A program made the translations under genes and the position numbers. A DNA stretch of 64,000 nt from Campylobacter sp. (GTDB lineage Bacteria; Campylobacterota; Campylobacteria; Campylobacterales; Campylobacteraceae), in the NCBI RefSeq assembly GCF_019423325.1, contig NZ_JAHZBQ010000001.1, forward strand, positions 868,001 to 932,000, given 5' to 3'. Below, piece by piece: positions 27,944-37,693 of the stretch (position 1 is its first letter; every line of letters starts with the position of its first letter). The notes beneath the pieces were generated by a model that saw only the letters and a program-made list of their open reading frames with translations, was not told the origin of the DNA and made no database searches.

Positions 27944-28132
27944 CTATTTACCGATAAAATTTTTCTGCAACCACTCCATCGCTTTTTCTTCGCTTTCAAA
28001 TCTGCCGCTTTTGGCTACCTGAAACTGCCCCTCGTAGAAGCGAATTCTGATACCGTCCTGGACGCTATCTACCTTGATGCGCGTGATCCTGTCTTTGTTT
28101 AGATAGGTTCGGTCGTTTAGTTTTACAAACAT
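27944..28132 (-). CDS. Small conserved protein in the fdhD-modE operon
   Basis: 62 residues predicted as several beta strands and a final helix (EEKAMEWLQKNF), with an AAAGGAG ribosome site. It follows the ModE-like gene by 19 bp, so it is likely co-transcribed with fdhD and modE. I recognise no family. A role linked to molybdenum or formate metabolism is inferred from position only. Confidence 0.7.
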   Translation of the reverse strand: MFVKLNDRTYLNKDRITRIKVDSVQDGIRIRFYEGQFQVAKSGRFESEEKAMEWLQKNFIGK

Positions 28133-28151
28133 CGTTCTCTCCTTTAAAAAT

Positions 28152-28943
28152 TTAATGGTTTTTATCTGCCGCTTTACTTGCGTCTTTCTCGCCCTCTTTT
28201 TTCAAAAAAAGCTCCTTAAAGCGCTCGTTTGCGTAGTGTTCTATATCGCTTTGCAGCTGCTTATACGCGGCGATCAGCTCATAGGCGCGCGCATTTAGCG
28301 TCGTGCCTGCGGCAGTGCCGCCGCCTTGCTTGGTGCTAAAGAGCTCCTCTTGCAGATTTTTTTGTAAAATTTGCAGATGGCTCCAGCATTTTTTATAGTT
28401 CATCCCCAAAACCTCGGCGGCTTTAGAGATAGAGCCCGTCTGAGCGATCACGTCTAGCACTTCAGTTTTGCCCTTACCGAAAATGAGCTCGCCCTGCGCA
28501 TTTTCGATCCAAGTTTTTGTTTTTACTCTCATTCTTTTGCCTTTCTTCTCCTTAAAGCAGCCCAGCTGACAATATTTCACGTCTATGCCGTGCTCCTTAA
28601 GCGTAGAGCGCACCGTATCGAACCCCACTCCGCCGCTAGCTACGGCTCGGGCGTCACGGCAAAAAATCCGTCTTTTCTCATCCAAAAGCGGATCTAGCTT
28701 TTGCAGCGCCTTTATACTACCTCCACTACATTGCAGCTTGCCGAACTGTCCGAGTTCGCAGCGATCTATCCGTATCCCTTCGCGCGCCGCGAGATATCCT
28801 ACGACGCCTGCATCTACGCCTAATTTAGCAGCGATCTTAAACGCCGCGCCGCAATCAAGCTTACCGCTCGGATTTAATAAATTTAAAATCAGCCTTTTGA
28901 TCTCGCTTGCTTTTTTATCGTCTATCTTGATATCTATCTCCAT
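28152..28943 (-). CDS. modE: ModE-like transcriptional regulator with an added N-terminal domain
   Basis: Residues about 143-240 form the ModE/LysR-type winged helix: WIENAQGELIFGKGKTEVLD, then TGSISKAAEVLGMNYKKCWSHLQIL, which is the ModE DNA-binding signature. There is no C-terminal molybdate-binding (TOBE) domain. Residues 1-140 instead hold two related ~35-residue blocks ending in CELGQFGKLQ and CQLGCFKEKK, so an internal duplication with several Cys. In C. jejuni a ModE homologue lies beside fdhD as here and controls tungstate/molybdate genes. It follows fdhD by 9 bp. How it senses metal without TOBE domains is not evident. Confidence 0.82.
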   Translation of the reverse strand: MEIDIKIDDKKASEIKRLILNLLNPSGKLDCGAAFKIAAKLGVDAGVVGYLAAREGIRIDRCELGQFGKLQCSGGSIKALQKLDPLLDEKRRIFCRDARAVASGGVGFDTVRSTLKEHGIDVKYCQLGCFKEKKGKRMRVKTKTWIENAQGELIFGKGKTEVLDVIAQTGSISKAAEVLGMNYKKCWSHLQILQKNLQEELFSTKQGGGTAAGTTLNARAYELIAAYKQLQSDIEHYANERFKELFLKKEGEKDASKAADKNH

Positions 28944-28952
28944 GCCGCCCTC

Positions 28953-29735
28953 TTAACTCAAAATTCTCTCTTCGCCGCTATAAACGTTTAAATTTTCGCC
29001 GCGCGCGAAGCCGCAAAGGGCAAGATCAAATTTACGTGCAATCACGACGCCGAGGCTCGTAGGAGCCGTACGCGAAACAAGCGCGCTAATGCCGCTCATC
29101 ACGGCTTTGGCGACCATTTCGGAGCTTAGCCTGCCGCTTACCAAAAGAAGCGAGCCCTGCGTATCATGCCCCGCCAAGACCGCCTTGCCGACCGATTTAT
29201 CGATGGTATTGTGCTGGGCGATATCCTCGCCGATAAAATACTCGCCGCCCGCGGTAAAGAGCTTTGCGGTGTGCACGCAGCCCGTCATCTCGTAAAGCTC
29301 GCACTGCGTGTAAAACTCGCTCATCAAATTTAAAATTTCATTCTTATGAAATTTAGCGTCCGAGCGGACTTTGCGCGCCGCCATCGCTGCAGGATCGATA
29401 TTTGCCGTAGAGCTGCGCCCGCAGCCGCTGATGATGACCTTTTCGGCATCGAAGCTATTTAGCCGCTTTTCGTTTATCTCGCCGCATACATTCACGCTAA
29501 GCCCGTCGGGCGCGAGCTCGATGCTTCTTATACAGCTTGCGTCCGAGATCAAATTTTCGCTCAACAAATAGCCTACCGCAAGCGCCTTCTGATCGCTCGG
29601 AGTCGCCATTAGCGCGCCGAAACGCTTGTCGTTTAATAAAATTTCAAGCTTGATCTCGCGCACTAAGATATCGCTTACGATCCTTCTTTCATCCCCTTTA
29701 AATTTAACTATCTCCGCTCTATAAATCGGCTCCAT
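28953..29735 (-). CDS. fdhD: Formate dehydrogenase sulfurtransferase FdhD
   Basis: Transfers sulfur to the Mo/W-bis-MGD cofactor, which is needed for formate dehydrogenase activity. The 260-residue protein has the sulfur-carrying loop IISGCGRSS with Cys105. The second cysteine found three residues later in E. coli FdhD is Arg here. Other family blocks are LAVGYLLSENLI, GCVHTAKLF and DIAQHNTIDKSVGKA. It is the first gene of fdhD-modE-small gene and lies downstream of fdhA on the same strand. Confidence 0.95.
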   Translation of the reverse strand: MEPIYRAEIVKFKGDERRIVSDILVREIKLEILLNDKRFGALMATPSDQKALAVGYLLSENLISDASCIRSIELAPDGLSVNVCGEINEKRLNSFDAEKVIISGCGRSSTANIDPAAMAARKVRSDAKFHKNEILNLMSEFYTQCELYEMTGCVHTAKLFTAGGEYFIGEDIAQHNTIDKSVGKAVLAGHDTQGSLLLVSGRLSSEMVAKAVMSGISALVSRTAPTSLGVVIARKFDLALCGFARGENLNVYSGEERILS

Positions 29736-30016
29736 AGACCTTCCTTGTTTGAATTTCGCCCGTATCGTAGTGAAATTTTGCTTAAATAGCCTTAATTCGC
29801 CGAAGTAAAGCCGTCGTACCGAAGCGGCGTGCGTAAATTTAAATCGCTCGCATTTTTGAATTTAAAAAATCGCGTGGAAAATTCCACGAGCCGCTCGCAC
29901 CGTGAGCACAAGCGGCCATGAAGCGCCCGCAAAGATAAAATTTCATCAAATTTTGCCGCTACGTGCAGCGCGATTAAATTTCATCTATGTAAAGCGGGCG
30001 GAGCTTGCCGCCCAAA

Positions 30017-32269
30017 CTACTTATGAACCGGCGATAGATAAGGTTTTTCAGAGTGCATCGACATCTCGTTTTGTCTTCTGAACTCGATAAACTCGCTCTC
30101 GCTAAGCTTTCTGATATTTGCGATCGTCATCTTTAGCGGCGGAATGCCCGATAGCGGATCTAGATCGCCCGCATGCACGAGCTCGTTGCCGTCGGCCTCG
30201 CTGTAATGGAAGGTCGTAAATATCGTGCCCTCTTTCAGATCCGGATTTATACGAAGTTTCGCGGCGATTTGACCGCGCTTATTTTTGACGAGCGCATAGC
30301 AGCCTTCGGTAAGCTCGCGTTCGCGTGCGATGTCGGGGCTTACCTCGATGAGCGCGCCTTCTGCGCCCGCGCCGTACTCTAGCGCGCGGCACTCTCTCGT
30401 CATCGTGCCAGTGTGGTAGTGATAAACCTTGCGCCCCGTCGTAAACAAGCACGGATAAATTTCATCCGGTATCTCGCTAAGCGCGCCGCTTCCCACTGGA
30501 TAATCATCAGGAATTTTCATCTTGGCTCTAAAATCCGCCTCAGCTTTAGCGCGCCCCTCTTTATCATCCACGTAAAGTACCGGCACCATTCTAAATTTAC
30601 CATCAGGCAACATCGATTTATGATCTGCGTAAAGAACCGGTGTGCCCGGATGATCTTCATCAGGACATGGCCAGCTGATACCGCCTAGCTTATCTAGCCT
30701 ATAGTAGCTAATACCGCCGAAAAATTTAGGCATTAATGCACGCACTTCGTTCCAAATTTCTTCCGCACTTAAAAAATCAAACCCTTCAAGTCCCATTCTT
30801 TGTGCGATATTGCAAACTACCTTCCAATCAGGCTCTACGCCAGGAGCCGGCTCGCTTGCCTTGCGCGTGCGCTGGACGCGACGGGAAGTGTTTAAAAAGG
30901 TGCCATCCTTCTCGCCCCAGCCGGCAGCAGGTAGTACGACATCGGCTTTCTGTGCGCTCTCGGTAAAGAAAAGATCCTGCACGATAAAGCAATCCAAATG
31001 GTGCGTTGCATGCACAAAGTGTTCCGTCCAAGGATCGCTCATTACGGGATTTTCACCGTAAACGTAGAGCAGCTTCAGCTCGCCGCTATCCATTTTATCG
31101 GGTGCGACCGTAAGCTTAAAGCCTGGAGTTGGATTTAGCTCGAAGTGCCATACTCTGCGCGCTTGCTCCTGAGCATAAGCGGAATTTACCGCACCTGCCG
31201 GAATGACGTTAGGTAGAGCACCCATATCGCATGCACCCTGGACGTTGTTTTGACCGCGCAAAGGATTTACGCCTGCGCCTCTTTTACCTAAATTTCCCGT
31301 CAAAATGGCTAAATTTGAAAGCGAAAATACGTTTGACGTACCGTCGCTAAACTGTGTGATACCCATCGTGTAGCAGATCGCCGCTGCGCCTGCTTTAGCA
31401 TACATTCTAGCAGCTTCGATTACGAGCTCTTTTTTCACGCCCGTCTCGCGCTCAAATCGCTCAGGCGTAAAGTCCTTAACCGCCTCTTTTAAATACTCGT
31501 AGCCGTGAGCGTAGTTTTTGATAAACTCGTCATCTTGCAAATTTTCGGCAATGATAACATTCATAATGGTATTTAGCGTCTTAATGTTCGCGCCCACTGG
31601 GATTTGCAGATAGATATCGGCTTTTTTCGCCATATCTGTGCGCTTTGGATCTACGACGATCATCTTGGCGCCGCGCTGCAAGCCTCGCTGCATCTGCATA
31701 GCGATGATCGGGTGACACTCGCTCGTGTTGGTGCCGATGAGTAAAAATACGTCCGTATCGGTAGCGAATTCTACCAAATCGTTCGTCATCGTTCCGTTTC
31801 CTAGCGTGTTGGCAAGACCTGCCACTGTAGGAGCGTGTCAAAGACGAGCGCAGTGATCGACGTTGTTGCTGCCCTGAGCTCGGAAAAATTTCTGAAAAAC
31901 GTAGTTGTCTTCGTTATTCGAGCGCGCCGAGCTAAAGCCCATTATTGAGCTTGGACCATATTTAGCGACAGTCTCTTTAAATTTAGACGCTACAAAATCA
32001 TAAGCCTCTTCAAAGCTTACCTCCTCAAGCTTGCCGCTTCTATCAAATACTCCGTTTTTCTTACGGATCATAGGTTTGGCAAGGCGTTTTGGAGAGTTTA
32101 CGAACTCCCAGCCGAACATCCCTTTTAAGCATAGCTCGCCGTCATTTACGTGATGGGCCTGCGTAGGGCGCGCGTTTACGATCCTGCCGTCTTTTACGAT
32201 AAGATCGATACCACAGCCGGTGCCGCAGTAAGGACAAGTCGTTTTGACAATCTTTTCTCTGGACTGCAT
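30017..32269 (-). CDS. fdhA: Formate dehydrogenase catalytic subunit, selenocysteine-containing
   Basis: Oxidises formate using Mo or W bis-MGD. The gene is 750 codons with an in-frame UGA at 31840-31838 (residue 144) in the motif VDHCAR-L-U-HAPTVAGL, where U is selenocysteine. A SECIS hairpin follows. The two flanking frames, 31838-32269 and 30017-31825, together make a full-length protein. The start is ATG at 32269 (AAAGGAAT upstream). The N-terminal [4Fe-4S] motif is CPYCGTGCGIDL with a later CLKGMFGWE, and cofactor-binding blocks include LRGQNNVQGACDMG. There is no Tat signal in this frame, unlike many Campylobacter FdhA, so a cytoplasmic site or a missed upstream start are both possible. 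No other fdh subunit is in the window. Confidence 0.93.
31811..31840 (-). promoter_or_regulatory. UGA selenocysteine codon and bacterial SECIS element
   Basis: After the UGA, 14 bases lead to the hairpin GGCA-GGUCU-UGCC. The GGU apical loop and its distance from the UGA match the E. coli fdhF SECIS, where GCAGGUCUGC begins 15 bases after UGA. This supports read-through by SelB rather than a nonsense mutation. Confidence 0.9.
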
Positions 32270-32299
32270 AATATTCCTTTCAAGAATTTTGGTTTGCAC

Positions 32300-32717
32300 G
32301 GCTATTATACTTTCTAGATTATAAAAGAATTTTTAAATTAGTGAATTTTTTTAAGCAAAATTTAAGCGATATGCAAATATTGCATATTAAATTGAATAGT
32401 TAAATTTTACGCTTTTACTTCGGTAATGGCGGTATTTGTGCGTAAAATTTATCGCTTATTGTAAAATACGCTTTTTAAGCTAATTTTTATAATTTTAATA
32501 AAATTTCGAAATTCTATTACGCTCCGTTTTATTTCAAAGCACAATTAAATTTTTATGAAATTTTAATGCTAATTTATCGGTATATTATATTAATTTAATT
32601 AAATGAAAATCTATATTAAAATTTATCAAAAACTCGCTGTCCTGATAAAATTTAAGCCACTAAATTTAAAATTTATAAAATTATTATCTTATATCTGAAA
32701 TCTATGTAGAAAAAACC
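32300..32717. other. AT-rich gap between divergent fdhA and napA
   Basis: Very AT-rich, with no gene. It holds the promoters of both operons. A TATAAT on the minus strand at 32309-32304 is a likely fdhA -10 box. Confidence 0.6.
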
Positions 32718-32758
32718 TTGATTTTAATCTAGACTAAGCTGTTTTTTTATGCTATTAT
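32718..32758 (+). promoter_or_regulatory. napA promoter with an FNR/CRP-type half-matched box
   Basis: TTGATTTTAATCTA (32718-32731) differs from the FNR palindrome TTGAT-N4-ATCAA by one base within the ten. Its centre is about 41 bp before the start expected from a TATTAT at 32753-32758, the class II activator position. This would fit nap induction at low oxygen or by nitrate through a Crp/Fnr protein. It is inference from position and similarity. Confidence 0.45.
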
Positions 32759-32802
32759 TCAAAATCTTAGTAGAAATTAATTCTAAACGAAAGGTTAATC
32801 TC

Positions 32803-35586
32803 ATGGATAGACGAGACTTTATAAAAAGCTCTGCAGCAGCGGCTGCCTGTAGCGTTGCGGGCATCAGCTTGCCTAGCAGTCTTAGTGCTGCGGAAGAAGC
32901 CGAAAAAGGCTGGCGCTGGGACAAGGCGGCCTGTCGCTTCTGCGGCACCGGTTGTGGCATCATGGTAGCCACTAAAGACGGTAAGATCGTAGCGGTTAAA
33001 GGCGATCCGTTAGCGCCTGTAAATCGCGGTCTAAACTGCATCAAAGGCTATTTTAACGCAAAGATCATGTATGGCGCAGATCGCATCACCAAGCCTCTTT
33101 TGCGCGTAAATTCCAAAGGCGAATTCGACAAAAAGGGAAAATTTATCGAGATAAGCTGGCAACGAGCGTTCGACGAAATGGAGAAGCATTTCAGACGCGC
33201 CTATAACGAAGGCGGTCCCGAGGGCTTTGCCGTACTTGGTAGCGGCCAATACACGATCCCGGAAGGTTACGCCGCAGCAAAGCTAGTAAAGGCGGGCTTT
33301 CGCTCCAATAATCTCGATCCTAATGCTCGCCAGTGCATGGCCAGCGCCGTCGTAGGCTTTATGCAAACCTTTGGCATCGACGAGCCTGCGGGCGTTTTCG
33401 ACGATATCGAGCTAACCGATACCATCATCGCTTGGGGCGCGAATATGGCTGAGATGCACCCTATCCTTTGGTCTCGCGTCTCCGACCACAAGCTTCGCAA
33501 CCCGGACCGCGTAAAAGTTATAAATCTCTCGACATACTCTAGCCGCACTTCAAACATCGCCGATATTGAAATTATATTCCGTCCGAATACCGATTTAGCG
33601 ATATGGAACTACATAGCAAGGGAGATCGTCTACAACCACCCGGATATGATAGATGGGAAATTTATTAAAGAGCACTGCGTGTTCGCTACAGGCCCTGTGG
33701 ATATCGGCTACGGCTTGCGAGAAGATATAAATCATAAAAAATACCGCAAAACCGAGCTTGACACCGCGGCCAAGCAAAAATCTAAAATTCTAAGCAAATC
33801 CGAGGGCGTTACCTTAGCATATCTGGGTATGAAAGAGGGCGACGTACTCGAAAACAAACACTCTGACAAATCAGATGCTCACTGGCTCATAAGCTTCGAA
33901 GAATTTAAAAAAGCGCTGGAGCCTTACACGTTAGAATTTGTAGCGCCTTTGGCCAAGGGTGACGAAAGTGAGGATTTAGAGGCGTTTAAGACCAAGCTAA
34001 AGCAGCTGGCAGATTTTTATATAGAAAAAGATCGCAAAGTAGTAAGCTTTTGGACGATGGGCTTTAATCAGCACTCAAGAGGAACTTGGGTCAATGAGCA
34101 AAGTTACATGGTACATTTCCTTCTTGGCAAGCAAGCTAAGCCCGGCTGTGGAGCGTTTTCGCTTACCGGTCAGCCTAGCGCTTGCGGCACGGCTAGAGAG
34201 GTGGGCACGTTTTCTCACCGCCTACCTGCCGATATGGTCGTGGCAAATCCGGCACACAGAAAGGTTTCCGAAAAAATTTGGAAGCTTCCCGAGGGTACGA
34301 TAAATCCAAAACCGGGCGCACATTATGTACAGGCTCTGCGCAATCTCGAAGACGGCAAGATAAAATGGCTATGGGTGCAGGTAAATAACCCATGGCAGCA
34401 GATCGCCAATGCAAATCACTGGATCGCCGCGGCGCGCGAGATGGACAACTTCATCGTAGTAAGCGAGCCGTATCCAGGGCTAAGCGCGAAAGTAGCCGAT
34501 CTAATCCTACCAACCGCAATGATCTATGAAAAATGGGGCGCATACGGCAATGCCGAGCGTAGAACTCAGTGGTGGAGACAGCAGGTCCTTCCTGTGGGCG
34601 ATGCGATGAGTGATACGTGGCAGATGTTAGAGTTTTCCAAGCGCTTCAAACTCAAGGATTTCTGGGGCGAGGTTAAAGTAAATGATAAGCTTACGTTACC
34701 AAGTGTCTTAGATAAAATTTCAGAATTCGGCTATACGCCAGAGACTACACTATTTGAAGTGCTCTTTGCAAACAAAGACGCTCAGGCTTTCGCGGCAAAA
34801 GATCCGATTATGGCAAATTTCGATAACTCCGAAGTAAGCGGCGATTCCCGCGCCGTAATCGGCAGCGACGGTAAAGAATTTAAAGGCTATGGCTTTTTCG
34901 TCCAAAAATATCTCTGGGAAGAATACCGCAAATTCGGCACCGGTCACGGACACGATTTAGCTGATTTCGATACATATCACCGAGTGCGCGGTCTTAGATG
35001 GCCGGTCGTAGACGGCAAAGAAACACTTTGGCGCTTTAACGCCCAATACGATCCTTATGCCAAAAAAGCGGCTCCGGATAGCGACTTCGCCTTCTATGGC
35101 AACGCCAAAGCGGCGCTTCCTAGCGGCGATCTGAAATCTGCTACTTCAGGCGAAGAGAAAACAAGCCTTGCCAATAAAGCTAAAATTTTCTTCCGTCCAT
35201 ATATGGATCCTGTAGAAGTGCCAAGCGAGGAATATCCTTTCTGGCTATGTACGGGTCGCGTACTGGAGCACTGGCATACGGGCACTATGACTATGCGCGT
35301 ACCGGAGCTTTATCGCGCGGTGCCTGAGGCAAGATGCTATATGAACGAAGCCGACGGCGCCAAAATCGGCGTACAACAAAACGAGATCGTCTGGATCGAG
35401 TCGCGCCGCGGCAAGGTAAAAGCGCGCGTGGACTTCCACGGACGTAATATTCCGCCGAAAGGGCTTATTTTCGTGCCGTTTTTTGACGAGAAGGTTTATA
35501 TCAACCGCGTCACGCTCGATCATACCTGCCCGCTTTCAAAAGAGACCGACTATAAAAAATGCGCGGTTAAAATTTACAAGGCGTAA
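32803..35586 (+). CDS. napA: Periplasmic nitrate reductase catalytic subunit
   Basis: Reduces nitrate to nitrite in the periplasm with Mo-bis-MGD and one [4Fe-4S]. The start at 32803 (AAAGG upstream) gives 927 aa with a Tat signal ([20 protein letters not shown]). The cluster motif is [12 protein letters not shown] with a distal Cys in LNCIKGYF. The Mo-ligand Cys is in [13 protein letters not shown], and [16 protein letters not shown] and [12 protein letters not shown] blocks confirm NapA. Both this enzyme and FdhA belong to the DMSO reductase family, but the [10 protein letters not shown] and Tat features separate them. It is first in napAGHBLD. Confidence 0.97.
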   Translation: MDRRDFIKSSAAAAACSVAGISLPSSLSAAEEAEKGWRWDKAACRFCGTGCGIMVATKDGKIVAVKGDPLAPVNRGLNCIKGYFNAKIMYGADRITKPLLRVNSKGEFDKKGKFIEISWQRAFDEMEKHFRRAYNEGGPEGFAVLGSGQYTIPEGYAAAKLVKAGFRSNNLDPNARQCMASAVVGFMQTFGIDEPAGVFDDIELTDTIIAWGANMAEMHPILWSRVSDHKLRNPDRVKVINLSTYSSRTSNIADIEIIFRPNTDLAIWNYIAREIVYNHPDMIDGKFIKEHCVFATGPVDIGYGLREDINHKKYRKTELDTAAKQKSKILSKSEGVTLAYLGMKEGDVLENKHSDKSDAHWLISFEEFKKALEPYTLEFVAPLAKGDESEDLEAFKTKLKQLADFYIEKDRKVVSFWTMGFNQHSRGTWVNEQSYMVHFLLGKQAKPGCGAFSLTGQPSACGTAREVGTFSHRLPADMVVANPAHRKVSEKIWKLPEGTINPKPGAHYVQALRNLEDGKIKWLWVQVNNPWQQIANANHWIAAAREMDNFIVVSEPYPGLSAKVADLILPTAMIYEKWGAYGNAERRTQWWRQQVLPVGDAMSDTWQMLEFSKRFKLKDFWGEVKVNDKLTLPSVLDKISEFGYTPETTLFEVLFANKDAQAFAAKDPIMANFDNSEVSGDSRAVIGSDGKEFKGYGFFVQKYLWEEYRKFGTGHGHDLADFDTYHRVRGLRWPVVDGKETLWRFNAQYDPYAKKAAPDSDFAFYGNAKAALPSGDLKSATSGEEKTSLANKAKIFFRPYMDPVEVPSEEYPFWLCTGRVLEHWHTGTMTMRVPELYRAVPEARCYMNEADGAKIGVQQNEIVWIESRRGKVKARVDFHGRNIPPKGLIFVPFFDEKVYINRVTLDHTCPLSKETDYKKCAVKIYKA

Positions 35587-35589
35587 ATT

Positions 35590-36348
35590 ATGGATAGGCG
35601 TGAGGTCTTAGGTATTCTTTCTTTAGCTGCGGGCGTAGGCGTTCTGGGGCTCGGAGTCGCAAACTCCGGCGAGCACGCCAGACTCCGCCCGCCCGGAGCT
35701 ATAAGCGAGAAAGAATTTCTTAGCAAATGCCTAAGGTGCGGACTTTGTGTCGAGGCATGCCCGTTTGATACGCTTAAGCTTGCGAGCTTTTGCGATCATG
35801 CTATTGCAAACGGCACGCCGTTTTTCATCCCGCGCGAAATTCCGTGCTATATGTGCGACGACATACCTTGCGTCGCGGCCTGTCCTAGCGACGCACTAGA
35901 TAAAAGCCTGGTAAGCGAAGACTCCAAGCTTAACGTGCGTCTATCTAAAATGGGCGTTGCGGTCATAGATACCGAGCATTGCATCGCTTACGCCGGTATC
36001 CAATGCGACGCGTGCGTGCGAAACTGCCCCGTAATGGACAAGGCGCTTAGGATCGATTATCGTCACAACAACCGCACCGAAAAGCACGCCCTACTCGTGC
36101 CCGTCGTAGATAGCGACTACTGCACGGGTTGCGGTAAGTGCGAGCATGCCTGCGTCACAAAAAAGGCGGCTATCAGCGTCGTGGAGCGCGAGCGCGTCAT
36201 AGGAATTTCCAGCGATAACTACGTCAAGGGCTGGATCAAGGGCGACGACGCGAAGCTAAAGGACGCAGACACCAAAATCAAGCTCGATCCGCAAAAGAGT
36301 AAGGATTACTTAAACGAGGACGATCTAATGGAAGGGGCTAGGCAATGA
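35590..36348 (+). CDS. napG: Ferredoxin-type quinol dehydrogenase component
   Basis: Electron transfer protein that with NapH passes quinol electrons to NapB/NapA. It has four [4Fe-4S] motifs with cysteines at 47-50-53-57, 86-89-94-98, 131-139-142-146 and 178-181-184-188. The N-terminus MDRREVLGILSLAAG is Tat-like, so it is periplasmic or anchored. It starts 3 bp after napA and overlaps napH by 4 bp. Length 252 aa is normal. Confidence 0.96.
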   Translation: MDRREVLGILSLAAGVGVLGLGVANSGEHARLRPPGAISEKEFLSKCLRCGLCVEACPFDTLKLASFCDHAIANGTPFFIPREIPCYMCDDIPCVAACPSDALDKSLVSEDSKLNVRLSKMGVAVIDTEHCIAYAGIQCDACVRNCPVMDKALRIDYRHNNRTEKHALLVPVVDSDYCTGCGKCEHACVTKKAAISVVERERVIGISSDNYVKGWIKGDDAKLKDADTKIKLDPQKSKDYLNEDDLMEGARQ

Positions 36349-37154
36349 AATACACTATTTTAAGGCGTTTGAGCCAAATTTCTATTCTAGTCCTTTTTAT
36401 TTTAGGAAATAATTTCGCCTTCAAAGCCGCGAGCGAAAACGGAATTTTATCAGGAATTCTAAAGGGCAATCTAAGCTCGTCGAAACTTTTCGGCACGATT
36501 AATCTAAGCGATCCGTTTGCGACGGCGCAGATGCTGTTAGCTAGCTTTTCTTTGGGCGCTACGGCGGTTATCGGAGCGCTTATCGTAGGAGCATTTTATG
36601 CGCTTATAGCGCCGCGATTATATTGCTCGTGGGTTTGCCCGATAAATTTACTAACCGATCTTGCCGCGTGGCTTCGTAAAAAATTTGGCGTGCACACCAA
36701 ATTTTTAAACGTAAATCGCAAAGCTCGCTACGTCCTAGTGGTGTTAGCGCTTGTTTGCAGCGGAGCTTTCGGTTTTGCGGCGTTTGAGAGCGTAAATTTT
36801 ATCTCTCTTTTCGCGCGCGCCGCCATATCGCTGAGTGCCAGTGCGTTTGCAATCGCGCTACTGATCGTGGTTTTTGAAATTTTTGCAGGCGATCGCACTA
36901 TCTGCTCGCGGCTATGCCCGCTCGGCGGATTTTGGGCTGCGCTTAGCTATTTTAGCGTCATTCGCGTTCGCCACGAGGTTGATAAATGCACGATGTGCGG
37001 CAAATGCAAAATGGTCTGCCCCGAAGTTCAGGTGCTTAAGATGGTCGGGCGCGAAAACGGGCGCGTTAGCAGCGAGTGTATCAGCTGCGGGCGCTGCATC
37101 GACGTATGCGACGACAATGCGTTAAATTTTAGTATATTAGGAGTGAAAAAATGA
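36345..37154 (+). CDS. napH: Membrane quinol dehydrogenase component NapH
   Basis: Inner-membrane partner of NapG. The 269 residues have four membrane helices, two CxxxCP motifs (CSWVCP and CSRLCP) typical of NapH, and a cytoplasmic double [4Fe-4S] domain (CTMCGKCKMVCP, then CISCGRCIDVC). It overlaps napG and napB by 4 bp each, implying tight coupling. NapGH replaces NapC in Campylobacter. Confidence 0.96.
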   Translation: MKYTILRRLSQISILVLFILGNNFAFKAASENGILSGILKGNLSSSKLFGTINLSDPFATAQMLLASFSLGATAVIGALIVGAFYALIAPRLYCSWVCPINLLTDLAAWLRKKFGVHTKFLNVNRKARYVLVVLALVCSGAFGFAAFESVNFISLFARAAISLSASAFAIALLIVVFEIFAGDRTICSRLCPLGGFWAALSYFSVIRVRHEVDKCTMCGKCKMVCPEVQVLKMVGRENGRVSSECISCGRCIDVCDDNALNFSILGVKK

Positions 37155-37684
37155 AAAAAATGGTTTTAGGCTTGGCTCTTACGTGCTGTGCGGCACTATT
37201 TGCCGCGGATAAGACGGCTTCTATAGATGCCGACAGCTTGGGCTTTATAAAAAGCGTAGACGAATCGGTGCAAAATAAAAATTCCCTGCCCGATTTCAAA
37301 TATAGCGAGGATGCTCCGGGTGCCGCTTCGAAGATCGAGCGCAGCTTTGAAAACGCTCCACCGCTTATACCGCACAGCTTAGAAGGGCTTGTACCGATCA
37401 CAAAGGATAACAATATGTGCGTAACCTGCCATATGCCCGATGTCGCTAAGGATATAGGCTCTACGCCGATTCCAAAAAGCCACTTGGTGGACTTTCGCAC
37501 AGGCGCGGATCTAAACGGCACGCTAGCCGAGCAGCGCTTCAACTGCACGCAATGCCACGTGCCGCAAGCCCAGACCGATCCGCTAGTTAAAAATAATTTC
37601 AAAGCCGATTTTAGCAGGTTTAGCGACGCAAATTCCACTTCTAATCTCATAGATACGCTAAATCAAGGCGCCGAGGTTGAGTAG
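37151..37684 (+). CDS. napB: Diheme cytochrome c subunit of nitrate reductase
   Basis: Receives electrons from NapGH and delivers them to NapA. A signal peptide (about 1-19) is followed by two heme c sites, CVTCH at 90-94 and CTQCH at 132-136. Histidines suited as distal ligands are at His75 and His111. Length 177 aa is typical. The C-terminal tail (SDANSTSNLIDTL) holds only one or two Asn-Ser pairs, not a real array. Confidence 0.95.
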   Translation: MKKMVLGLALTCCAALFAADKTASIDADSLGFIKSVDESVQNKNSLPDFKYSEDAPGAASKIERSFENAPPLIPHSLEGLVPITKDNNMCVTCHMPDVAKDIGSTPIPKSHLVDFRTGADLNGTLAEQRFNCTQCHVPQAQTDPLVKNNFKADFSRFSDANSTSNLIDTLNQGAEVE

Positions 37685-37693
37685 GAGCGCGCG

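Noticed and set aside
31825..31840. fdhA split into two genes or a nonsense mutation
   Set aside because: Sequence context VDHCARL-UGA-HAPTVAGL and a correctly spaced SECIS hairpin identify selenocysteine.
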